From positions 262,774-326,773 of the forward strand of contig NZ_JAVHXC010000005.1 in NCBI RefSeq assembly GCF_032248695.1: a stretch of 64,000 nucleotides of DNA, in the 5' to 3' direction. The notes below the pieces were generated by a model. That model was given only the letters and a program-made list of their open reading frames with translations, was not told the origin of the DNA and did no database searches. Both the position numbers and the translations under genes were made by a program. The stretch is from Dietzia sp032248695. GTDB taxonomy: Bacteria; Actinomycetota; Actinomycetes; Mycobacteriales; Mycobacteriaceae. This document shows positions 17,757 through 25,232 of this stretch, piece after piece (positions within the stretch are counted from its first letter, which is position 1; every line of letters starts with the position of its first letter).

Positions 17757-18128
17757 TCACTGCTCCCCGGCGTGCCCGACGGCCGCCTCGACGATGTTGA
17801 GCAGGTGAGAGTCCAGCAGCTCGTACCGCATCTCTCGGCCCTGGCGATGGGACGAGACGACCCCCGAGGACTTGAGGACGCGGAGGTGCTGACTGACCAG
17901 TGGCTGGGTCACGCCCAACGCGTCGACGAGCTCGTGGACACACCGTGGACCCTCCTTGAGCTGGAGGACGATAGCGATACGTAGGGGAGCGGACAGGGCC
18001 CTGAGCAGTTCGCCCGCCGCAGACACCACATCGTCCGGCGGGAGGGGGACGGGGACGGCCCGGTGGTCCGCGTCGTGGACGTCCGCGACCGGCGCGGGTC
18101 CGGTCGATCGGGGTCCGGCTGCCATCAT
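17757..18128 (-). CDS. smtB: ArsR/SmtB-family zinc-sensing repressor
   Basis: 123 residues from the ATG at 18128 (a second ATG follows directly); a longer frame to 18362 would run back into glyS and has no ribosome-binding site. The winged helix contains LGVTQPLVSQHLRVLKSSGVV. The alpha-5 metal site is complete: Asp106-x-His108 ... His119-x-x-Glu122, exactly the D-x-H-x10-H-x2-E spacing of cyanobacterial SmtB, so Zn(II) sensing is expected. In Mycobacterium the orthologue represses itself and furB when zinc is low. It is divergent from glyS across 187 bp, where its operator should lie. Confidence 0.92.
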   Translation of the reverse strand: MMAAGPRSTGPAPVADVHDADHRAVPVPLPPDDVVSAAGELLRALSAPLRIAIVLQLKEGPRCVHELVDALGVTQPLVSQHLRVLKSSGVVSSHRQGREMRYELLDSHLLNIVEAAVGHAGEQ

Positions 18129-18221
18129 CTCCACCTTCCGGGCTCGAGGTCGTGCTCGGTCGCCGTCGGCGTCGTGTCGGGTAGGGGACCCCAGTATCCC
18201 AGACCGGGGAGGTCGACCGGA

Positions 18222-18227
18222 TACCCT
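18222..18227 (+). promoter_or_regulatory. Candidate -10 box for glyS
   Basis: TACCCT at 18222-18227 in the smtB/glyS divergent region fits TANNNT and would give a leader of about 80 nt ahead of the GGGAG ribosome-binding site at 18301-18305. No T-box-like structure is obvious by eye, and the -35 is not clear. The SmtB operator, expected as an imperfect inverted repeat, was not located. Confidence 0.3.
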
Positions 18228-18315
18228 GGTGAGAAGTGCCCGGGCGCCGGCCCGCGCCGAGGTGGTCCACCCCGACACCTCAGCCAACCGACTCACCAAA
18301 GGGAGAACCCCCGAC

Positions 18316-19710
18316 GTGGCAGCCTCAGCTTCCGTCATCGACACCGTCGTCAACCTCTGCAAGCGCCGGGGACTGGTGTACCAGTGTGGCGAGATCTACG
18401 GCGGGACGCGCTCGGCGTGGGACTACGGCCCACTGGGTGTGGAGCTCAAGGACAACATCAAGAAGCAGTGGTGGCGCACGTTCGTCACGGGCCGTGAGGA
18501 CGTCGTCGGCCTGGACTCGTCGATCATCCTGCCCCGTCAGGTGTGGCAGGCCTCGGGACACGTCGAGACCTTCACGGACCCGCTGGTGGAGTGCCGCAAC
18601 TGCCACACCCGGCTGCGTCAGGACCACCTGCAGGAGGCGTACGCCGCCAAGAAGAAGCTCGACTCGGTGGCCGACGCCCCGATGACCGAGATCGCCTGCC
18701 CCAACTGTGGCACCAAGGGGCAGTGGACCGACCCGCAGCTGTTCTCCGGCCTCATGAAGACGTTCCTCGGCCCCGTGGACAACGAGACCGGGCTGCACTA
18801 CCTGCGTCCGGAGACGGCCCAGGGCATCTTCATCAACTACAAGAACGTCATGACCACGGCGCGGCGTAAGCCGCCGTTCGGCATCGGCCAGATCGGCAAG
18901 GCGTTCCGCAACGAGATCACGCCCGGCAACTTCATCTTCCGTACGCGCGAGTTCGAGCAGATGGAGATCGAGTTCTTCGTCAAGCCCGACGAGGCCGACG
19001 AGTGGTTCAAGCGCTGGGTCGAGGACTGCTGGGACTGGTTCGTGGACCTGGGCATCGACCCGGAGAACATGCGCCGCTTCGACGTTCCCGACGAGGAGCG
19101 CGCCCACTACTCGGCGGGCACCATCGACTTCGAGTACAAGTTCGGCTTCTCCGGCAACGAGTGGGGCGAGCTCATGGGCATCGCCAACCGCACGGACTAC
19201 GACCTGACGCAGCACCAGACCCACTCGGGCGAGGACCTGCAGTACTTCGACCAGGCCTCCGGCGAGAAGTACGTGCCGTACGTCATCGAGCCCAGCTTCG
19301 GCCTGACCCGCTCGCTGATGGCGTTCCTCATCGACGCCTACACCGAGGACGAGGCGCCCAACGCCAAGGGCGGCGTGGACACCCGCACGGTGCTCAAGCT
19401 CGACCGCCGGCTGGCCCCGATCAAGGCCGCGGTGCTGCCGCTGTCGCGTAACGCCGACCTGTCGCCCAAGGCGCGCGACCTCGCCGCGCAGCTGCGTAAG
19501 AACTGGAACGTGGACTTCGACGACGCGCAGGCGATCGGCCGCCGCTACCGCCGCCACGACGAGATCGGCACCCCGTTCTGCATCACCGTCGACTTCGACA
19601 CGCTCGAGGACCAGGCCGTCACCATCCGGGAGCGGGACACGATGGCGCAGGAGCGCGTGGCGATCGATCAGGTGGAGGGCTACCTCGCCCAGCGCCTGAT
19701 CGGGTGCTGA
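18316..19710 (+). CDS. glyS: Glycyl-tRNA synthetase (dimeric, class II)
   Basis: 464 residues, the compact actinobacterial alpha2 type. The GTG start at 18316 precedes SVIDTVVNLCKRRGLVYQCGEIYGGTRSAWDYGPLGVELKDN, the conserved N-terminal motif 1 region. Motif 2 region FRNEITPGNFIFRTREFEQMEIEFF and motif 3 EPSFGLTRSLMAFL follow, then the anticodon-binding domain (IKAAVLPLSRNADL). Cys pairs CRNCHTR and CPNCG form a zinc site. GGGAG lies 10 nt upstream. It charges tRNA-Gly and is encoded next to zinc regulators, the same layout as in Mycobacterium. Confidence 0.97.
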   Translation: MAASASVIDTVVNLCKRRGLVYQCGEIYGGTRSAWDYGPLGVELKDNIKKQWWRTFVTGREDVVGLDSSIILPRQVWQASGHVETFTDPLVECRNCHTRLRQDHLQEAYAAKKKLDSVADAPMTEIACPNCGTKGQWTDPQLFSGLMKTFLGPVDNETGLHYLRPETAQGIFINYKNVMTTARRKPPFGIGQIGKAFRNEITPGNFIFRTREFEQMEIEFFVKPDEADEWFKRWVEDCWDWFVDLGIDPENMRRFDVPDEERAHYSAGTIDFEYKFGFSGNEWGELMGIANRTDYDLTQHQTHSGEDLQYFDQASGEKYVPYVIEPSFGLTRSLMAFLIDAYTEDEAPNAKGGVDTRTVLKLDRRLAPIKAAVLPLSRNADLSPKARDLAAQLRKNWNVDFDDAQAIGRRYRRHDEIGTPFCITVDFDTLEDQAVTIRERDTMAQERVAIDQVEGYLAQRLIGC

Positions 19711-19735
19711 CGGGCGCCACTGGCACACTGGACGG

Positions 19736-20383
19736 GTGAGTAGATCCCGGTCCCCGCTCCGCGCGGTGTCCAGGGCCGTCACCTGGGTCCTGGTCATCGC
19801 GCTGCTGTCGTGCCTGGTCATCCCGGGCGTCATCGCGTTCCGCGTGTGGCACGTCGCGCGTGTCGACGACCGCACCCCGGCCGACGCGATCGTCGTGCTC
19901 GGGGCCGCGCAGTACAACGGGGTGCCGACCCCGGTGTTCCAGGCGCGCCTCGAGCACGCGGCGCTGCTGTTCGACGAGGGCGTCGCGCCGCAGATCATCA
20001 CGGTCGGGGGGAGCCAACCTGGTGACCTGTACACGGAGGCCGGCTCGGGACGTGCCTACCTGACCAGGCTCGGGGTGCCGCCGGAGGTCATCCTGGCGGT
20101 GGAGACCGGCACCAACACCGAGGGCAGCCTCGACGCCGTCGCCCAGACCGTGCGCGACCAGGGCGGGCAGTCGGTCGTCCTGGTCAGCGACCCCACCCAC
20201 TCGTACCGTTCGCGGATGATGGCCCGGGACGCCGGCCTGGACGCCTGGACCTCGCCCACGCGGCACGGACCGGCGGTGTGGACGCGGGAGAACCAGATCA
20301 TGAGCATCATCCGCGAGACCGGCGCGGTGCTCTGGTACCAGTACCACCGGATCGTCGGCAGCGAAGTGGACTTCCCGGGATGA
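19736..20383 (+). CDS. YdcF/SanA-like DUF218 membrane-anchored protein
   Basis: 215 residues. An N-terminal basic segment and one transmembrane helix (VTWVLVIALLSCLVIPGVIAF) anchor a DUF218 domain, seen as DAIVVLGAAQYNGVPTPVFQ, IITVGG and VVLVSDPTHSYRSRMMARDAG. E. coli SanA affects envelope permeability and YdcF binds SAM; the actual reaction is unknown. GTG start at 19736 lies 7 nt after a weak CACACT box (19724-19729), so it may be leaderless. It follows glyS by 25 bp and precedes dgt by 48 bp. Confidence 0.85.
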   Translation: MSRSRSPLRAVSRAVTWVLVIALLSCLVIPGVIAFRVWHVARVDDRTPADAIVVLGAAQYNGVPTPVFQARLEHAALLFDEGVAPQIITVGGSQPGDLYTEAGSGRAYLTRLGVPPEVILAVETGTNTEGSLDAVAQTVRDQGGQSVVLVSDPTHSYRSRMMARDAGLDAWTSPTRHGPAVWTRENQIMSIIRETGAVLWYQYHRIVGSEVDFPG

Positions 20384-20431
20384 GCCGGTGACCGCGGGAC
20401 GACGGGGCGGCGACGCCCGGAGGAGACGGGG

Positions 20432-21694
20432 ATGACGGGATACGCGTACGACGCCGCGGACGCCGAGCGGCGCGTGGACGAGGGGGTCGGCCGCGGGCGG
20501 GGCAAGGCCAGTGAGCGCAGCCCGTTCGACCGTGACCGTGCGCGCGTCCTGCACTCGGCGGCGCTTCGTCGGCTCGCCGACAAGACGCAGGTGGTGGGGC
20601 CCGGGGACGGGGACACGCCCCGCACCCGTCTGACCCATTCGCTGGAGGTCGCGCAGATCTCGCGCAGCATCGCGGCGGGTCTGGGCTGTGACCCCGATCT
20701 GGCGGACCTCGCGGGTCTGAGCCACGACATCGGCCACCCGCCCTACGGGCACAACGGGGAGCGGGCGCTGGACGAGGTCGCCCGTTCGTTCGGCGGTTAC
20801 GAGGGCAACGCGCAGACGGTCCGGATCCTGTCCCGGCTGGAGCCCAAGGTCGTGGATGCCGACGGCCGCGGGGTGGGGCTGAACCTCACCCGCGCCGCGC
20901 TGGACGCCGCCACCAAGTATCCGTGGCTGCCGCGGGAGGGGACCCGCAAGTTCGGCGCCTATGCCGACGACGCGGACACGCTGGCGTGGATCCGGCAGGG
21001 CGCGCCCGGGGACACCCGCTGCCTGGAGGCCCAGATCATGGACTTCTCCGACGACGTGGCCTATTCGGTGCACGACGTCGAGGACGCGATCGTCGCGGGT
21101 CGGCTCGACCTGCGATCGCTGTCCGACCGCTCTGAGGTCGCGGCGCTCGCCGAGCTCGGCGCGGCGGAGTTCCGCGGGCCGGACGCCGATGAGCTGGAGC
21201 AGGCGGCGGGCCGGCTGGGGTCACTCGAGGTGGTCCGGGCGGCGCAGCCGTTCGAGGAGAGTTTCGCCGGGTTCGTCGCGCTCAAGGCGCTGACCAGTGA
21301 GCTGGTGGGCCGCTTCGTGATGCCCGCGATCCACGCGACCCGCGAGGTGCACGGCGCGCGGCCGCACGGCCGCTACAGTGCGGACCTCGAGGTGCCGGTG
21401 GAGGTGGAGGCCGAGGTCGTCATGCTCAAGACGATGGCCGTGCGGTACGTGATGAGCGACCCGGGGCACCGCCTGCGTCAGGACCGGCAGCGCGACCGGA
21501 TCCACCGGGTGGCGGAGTTCCTGGCGCAGTCCGCGCCGGCGGGCCTGGATCCGGTACTGCGGCCGCTCTGGGACTCGGCGCCCGACGACGCGGCGAAGAT
21601 GCGGGTGATCGTCGACCAGATCGCGCTGTACACGGAGAGTCGGCTCGAGCGGGTCGATCGCGCGAGCGCGGGGATCCAGGCCGCCTGGGGCTGA
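20432..21694 (+). CDS. dgt: Deoxyguanosinetriphosphate triphosphohydrolase-like protein
   Basis: 420 residues, HD superfamily. Metal ligands are seen in RTRLTHSLEVAQISRSIA (His) and LSHDIGHPPYGHNGE (HD), with the later Asp in MDFSDDVAYSVHDVEDA. It cleaves dNTPs to deoxynucleosides plus triphosphate, tuning dNTP pools. GGAGGAG about 10 nt upstream supports ATG 20432. In Mycobacterium the orthologue sits beside dnaG, as here with two minus-strand genes in between. The C-terminus ends six bases before the convergent serine hydrolase. Confidence 0.95.
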   Translation: MTGYAYDAADAERRVDEGVGRGRGKASERSPFDRDRARVLHSAALRRLADKTQVVGPGDGDTPRTRLTHSLEVAQISRSIAAGLGCDPDLADLAGLSHDIGHPPYGHNGERALDEVARSFGGYEGNAQTVRILSRLEPKVVDADGRGVGLNLTRAALDAATKYPWLPREGTRKFGAYADDADTLAWIRQGAPGDTRCLEAQIMDFSDDVAYSVHDVEDAIVAGRLDLRSLSDRSEVAALAELGAAEFRGPDADELEQAAGRLGSLEVVRAAQPFEESFAGFVALKALTSELVGRFVMPAIHATREVHGARPHGRYSADLEVPVEVEAEVVMLKTMAVRYVMSDPGHRLRQDRQRDRIHRVAEFLAQSAPAGLDPVLRPLWDSAPDDAAKMRVIVDQIALYTESRLERVDRASAGIQAAWG

Positions 21695-21699
21695 GCCGC

Positions 21700-23040
21700 T
21701 CAGCCGACCGCGCGGGCGACCTCGTCCACCAGCCGGTCCACCCCCACCTCGTCGAGGCTCGAGCCGGGGGTGAAGCCGGTGCGTACCACCACGAGGTCGG
21801 CTGAGGGCACCACCACGATGTACTGCCCGTCGTGGCCGGAGGCCCAGTAGGCATCGGGCGGCATCCGGTCGAATCTCAGCGGATCCCCGTCCGCGGCCCG
21901 GTTGAGCCACCACTGGGCGCCGTACGGTTCGGGTTCGCCGCCCGCCGCGACAGGCGTGGTCGCGTAGTCCATCCAGCCCTCCGGGAGCAGCCGTTGCCCG
22001 TCGACCTGGCCGCCGTCCAGAACGAACTGGCCGAATCGGGCCCAGTCGCGCGGCGTGGCCCACAGGTACGAGCTGCACACGGACCGGCCGGACGCGTCGG
22101 CCTCGAGTACGGCGCTGCGCATGCCGAGTGGTCGGAACAGGAGCTCCTCGGCCATCTCGGGCCCCATCCCGGTGCGTTCGTGCAGCAGGTCGCACACGAT
22201 GTTGGTGGTGCCGGAGGAGTACTGGCGGAAATCGCCCGGGGCGTGCGCCGGTGGCCGGGACGCGGCGTAACCGGCCATGTCGGGCTCGAGATAGAGCATC
22301 CTGGTCACGGGGGTGCCGAGCTCGTATTCCTCGTCCCATTCCAGGCCGGAGGTCATCCGCAGGAGGTGGTCCAGGGAGATCTGCGCCCTCTCGTCGGTCC
22401 ACTCGGGGCGTAGTCCGGTGGCGGCGGGGTCGAGGTCGGCGTCGGGGAACTCCAGCCGGGCGCGCCCGACGAGCGTCGAGGCGACGCTCTTGGCCATGGA
22501 CCAGCCGAGCTGGCGGGTGTCGGGGCCGAAGCCGGCGGCGTACCACTCGGCGAGGATCTCGCCCCGGTGGACGACGACGAGGCCCCGCGTCCCCTCGTGT
22601 GCGGCGGTGTCTTCCAGGGCCGCGGCGACCTCGGCGGGGGCGTCGGTCGCCTCCACCAGTCGGACTCCCGGTCCGGCGTCCCGCGCCGCGGCCGGGGAAG
22701 GCGGCGCGTCGCCGGCCCCCGCGGCCCGGCCCCCGAGGGCACATCCGTGTTCGGAGACGTGGGCGGTCTGTCGGAAACCCACCCCGAGCACGGAGGTGGT
22801 GGCGGTTCCGGTCTCCTCGTCGATCCCGGTGCGCAGGTAGGGCACGAGGGGATTGGGCGGCAGGTCGGCCTCGACGTCCTGCCGTCCCACGAGGAAGTGC
22901 AGGGCGCAGGCGTTGTGGGCGGCGTAGCCGGTGCCGGTGAGCAGCAGGGGGCGGAAGTGCACGCCCGCGGCCACGACGGCGGCCGCGAGAAGGGCCAGTA
23001 CGGCGAGGGCCGCGATGAGGACTTTCCGCCGACGTGTCAT
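21700..23040 (-). CDS. Membrane-anchored serine hydrolase (class C beta-lactamase fold)
   Basis: 446 residues from ATG 23040; a TTG two codons earlier is possible but weaker. One N-terminal helix (VLIAALAVLALLAAAVVAAGVHF) anchors or exports it. The nucleophile motif SxxK is SMAK in LGWSMAKSVASTLVG, the YxS/N equivalent is QYSSGTTN, and the third motif is GHDGQYIVVV (HxG type). The fold covers esterases, D-aminopeptidases and D,D-peptidases; substrate is unknown. It is convergent with dgt and downstream of the TPM gene. Confidence 0.9.
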   Translation of the reverse strand: MTRRRKVLIAALAVLALLAAAVVAAGVHFRPLLLTGTGYAAHNACALHFLVGRQDVEADLPPNPLVPYLRTGIDEETGTATTSVLGVGFRQTAHVSEHGCALGGRAAGAGDAPPSPAAARDAGPGVRLVEATDAPAEVAAALEDTAAHEGTRGLVVVHRGEILAEWYAAGFGPDTRQLGWSMAKSVASTLVGRARLEFPDADLDPAATGLRPEWTDERAQISLDHLLRMTSGLEWDEEYELGTPVTRMLYLEPDMAGYAASRPPAHAPGDFRQYSSGTTNIVCDLLHERTGMGPEMAEELLFRPLGMRSAVLEADASGRSVCSSYLWATPRDWARFGQFVLDGGQVDGQRLLPEGWMDYATTPVAAGGEPEPYGAQWWLNRAADGDPLRFDRMPPDAYWASGHDGQYIVVVPSADLVVVRTGFTPGSSLDEVGVDRLVDEVARAVG

Positions 23041-23076
23041 GGACAACGAGGCTAGCCGCGGGGTCCGACAGCGTGG

Positions 23077-25164
23077 TCAGAACCGCCCGCCGGCGCCGCC
23101 ACCGCCGAAGCCACCGCCACCGCCGAAGCCACCGCCGCCGCCGCCGAACCCGCCGCCGAACCCGCCGCCTCCGCGGCTCCAGCCGGAGCCGGACCCGAAG
23201 CTCGACCCGGCGCCGCGGGTCATGCCCTGGATGAGGGCACCGGCGATCATGCCGCCGACGATCGCCCCGGTGCCGGAGCCGCCGCGTCCGCCCCGGCCGT
23301 GTGGGCCGTAGGGCCCGCCGTAGCGGCCGGTGTACTGCGGCCGGGTGGCGTCGTCCTGGGCCAGCCGGAGGGCCTCGCGGGCGAGGTTGAGGGCGCGGTC
23401 GGCGGCGGGGAACGCGGCCGGCCCGACGGTGGCCTCGGCTGTGGCCAGCGAGTTCTTGGCCGAGGCGAGCCGGGTGCGGGCGGCCTGGCCGATCACGTAG
23501 GAGCGGCTGCCGATGAAGTCGTCGGCCTCGCGCACGGCGCCGGCCGCGCGGGTGAGGGCGGCCTGGCGGGCGGCGCGGGCCCGGCCGGCGGCCTCGGCCT
23601 CGTGTCCGGCCGCGGCGAGGGCCTCGTCGAGGTCCCGGTCCACGTCGATGAGCCGGGAGAACGTGCCCAGGGGGTCGGTCTGACCGTCCCGGCGGGCCAC
23701 CTCGACGGCGTTCCGGCCGGTGGAGGCGGCGTCGGTGAGGGCGCCGCTCGTGGCGTCGCTGACGTCGGTGGACGCCAGGAGGCGGGCGGCCAGGTCGAGT
23801 TCCTCCTCGACCTCGGCGATGAGTGGGTCGAGGTCGCGGCGGGCGGTGGCGATGTCGTCGGCGGCGTGGTCCACGCCGTCGACCAGCTTCTCGGCGCGCG
23901 CCAGTTCACCCTCGGCGGTGGTGATGGCGTCCACGGCCTCGCCCTGCTCGCCGACCGGCCGGGCGAGGGCGACGCGTGCGCGTCCGGTCTCGGCCTCGGC
24001 CGCGTCGAGGAGCTGTTCGGCGAGGGAGAGGTTGTCGGAGATGGACGCCAGGACCGCGGAGGGGAACCGCTCGCGCAGGTCGGACATCGTCTTCTCGGCC
24101 TCGGGGAGCCGGGCGCGGAGGGTCACGGCGCGGCGGGTGAGGGCGTCGACGGAGGCGGCGCCGTTGATGAGCAGGTCGCGCATCTCGCCGAACGCGTTCG
24201 CCTGGTCCTCCAGGCCCCGCTCGGCCCGTTCGGCGCGGGCAGCCACCTCGAGAAGCATGGCCCGGCGTTGGTCGGGGGTCTCGGGGATGTCGTCGTCGAG
24301 GCGCTGGACGAGCGCGTGTGCGGCGACGACCTCGGCGCGTGCCGAGTCGAGCGCGGCCCGGAACGGGCGGGTCCGGAGCTCGCCGAACTCGCCGGTGGCG
24401 GTCTCGAGGGCGGTGGCGGAGGCGTCGACGGCCTGGTCGGCGTCCACGAGTCCGGCGCGGGCGCGCGCGTCGAGGACGTCGATCGGCAGGGCGGACATGC
24501 GCGCGGTGTCGTCGCCGGGGATGTCGCGGGCGTCCTCGGCCTGGCGGGCGGTGCGGGTCGCGCGCCGGCGCCGGGTGATCAGGACCAGGACCACGACCAG
24601 CGCGACGATCACCGCGATCCCCGCGAGGATCGCCAGCGGGGAGATCCGGGAGCCGGACCCCTGGCGTTCGAGCCCGTCGGCGGCGCCGACCACGGCGCCG
24701 GCCCAGTCGCCCTCGGCGAGGCGGGGTTCGATGTCGTTCGCGGCGATCCGTTGATCGGCGCGTGGGTCGGCGGACTCGAACCAGTATCCGCGGTCCTGAA
24801 CGGCCACCGCGAGCAGCACGTCGTCGGTGCCCAGGTCCGACAGGCGGGCGGTCTGCCGGGCCCAGTCGCGGGCGGGGACGCCGTCGAAGCTGTCGACGAA
24901 CGTCACCCACAACTGGACGCGGTCGGTGGACCGCAGCTCGGCCAGCCGCGCCTGCACCTCCCGGGTGTCGCCACCGAGTGCGCCGGCGGTGTCGGTGATC
25001 TGCTGCTGCAGGCGCGTCGGCGGCTCGGCGGAGGCGTCGGGTGCACCCCAGGTGGCCACGGAGAGGAGGAGGGCGAGGACCGCGGCGACGGCGGCGCCCG
25101 CAGCGGACGCGGCCCGTGGCCGGAGCGGTGCGGGGGTGGCCGGACGGGGTGAGACGGCGATCAT
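23077..25164 (-). CDS. TPM-domain membrane protein with helical and Gly-rich C-terminus
   Basis: 695 residues from ATG 25164 (an in-frame start eight codons earlier is possible). Signal-type hydrophobic N-terminus ending ASAEP, then a TPM domain (VQLWVTFVDSFDGVPARDWARQTA, DDVLLAVAVQDRGYWF), one transmembrane helix (LAILAGIAVIVALVVVLVLI), about 400 residues of Ala/Arg/Glu-rich helix likely forming coiled coil, and a tail of FGGGFGGG-type glycine repeats. TPM domains occur in envelope proteins such as Psb32 and in photosystem repair; the role in actinobacteria is not settled. Orthologous to the dgt/dnaG-linked protein of Mycobacterium by position. Confidence 0.9.
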   Translation of the reverse strand: MIAVSPRPATPAPLRPRAASAAGAAVAAVLALLLSVATWGAPDASAEPPTRLQQQITDTAGALGGDTREVQARLAELRSTDRVQLWVTFVDSFDGVPARDWARQTARLSDLGTDDVLLAVAVQDRGYWFESADPRADQRIAANDIEPRLAEGDWAGAVVGAADGLERQGSGSRISPLAILAGIAVIVALVVVLVLITRRRRATRTARQAEDARDIPGDDTARMSALPIDVLDARARAGLVDADQAVDASATALETATGEFGELRTRPFRAALDSARAEVVAAHALVQRLDDDIPETPDQRRAMLLEVAARAERAERGLEDQANAFGEMRDLLINGAASVDALTRRAVTLRARLPEAEKTMSDLRERFPSAVLASISDNLSLAEQLLDAAEAETGRARVALARPVGEQGEAVDAITTAEGELARAEKLVDGVDHAADDIATARRDLDPLIAEVEEELDLAARLLASTDVSDATSGALTDAASTGRNAVEVARRDGQTDPLGTFSRLIDVDRDLDEALAAAGHEAEAAGRARAARQAALTRAAGAVREADDFIGSRSYVIGQAARTRLASAKNSLATAEATVGPAAFPAADRALNLAREALRLAQDDATRPQYTGRYGGPYGPHGRGGRGGSGTGAIVGGMIAGALIQGMTRGAGSSFGSGSGWSRGGGGFGGGFGGGGGGFGGGGGFGGGGAGGRF

Positions 25165-25232
25165 GGGCCCAGCGTATCGGCCCCGCACAGGGGCGACGCC
25201 GGTCCTGCGCGCGGACGGCTACTCTGAGCGGT

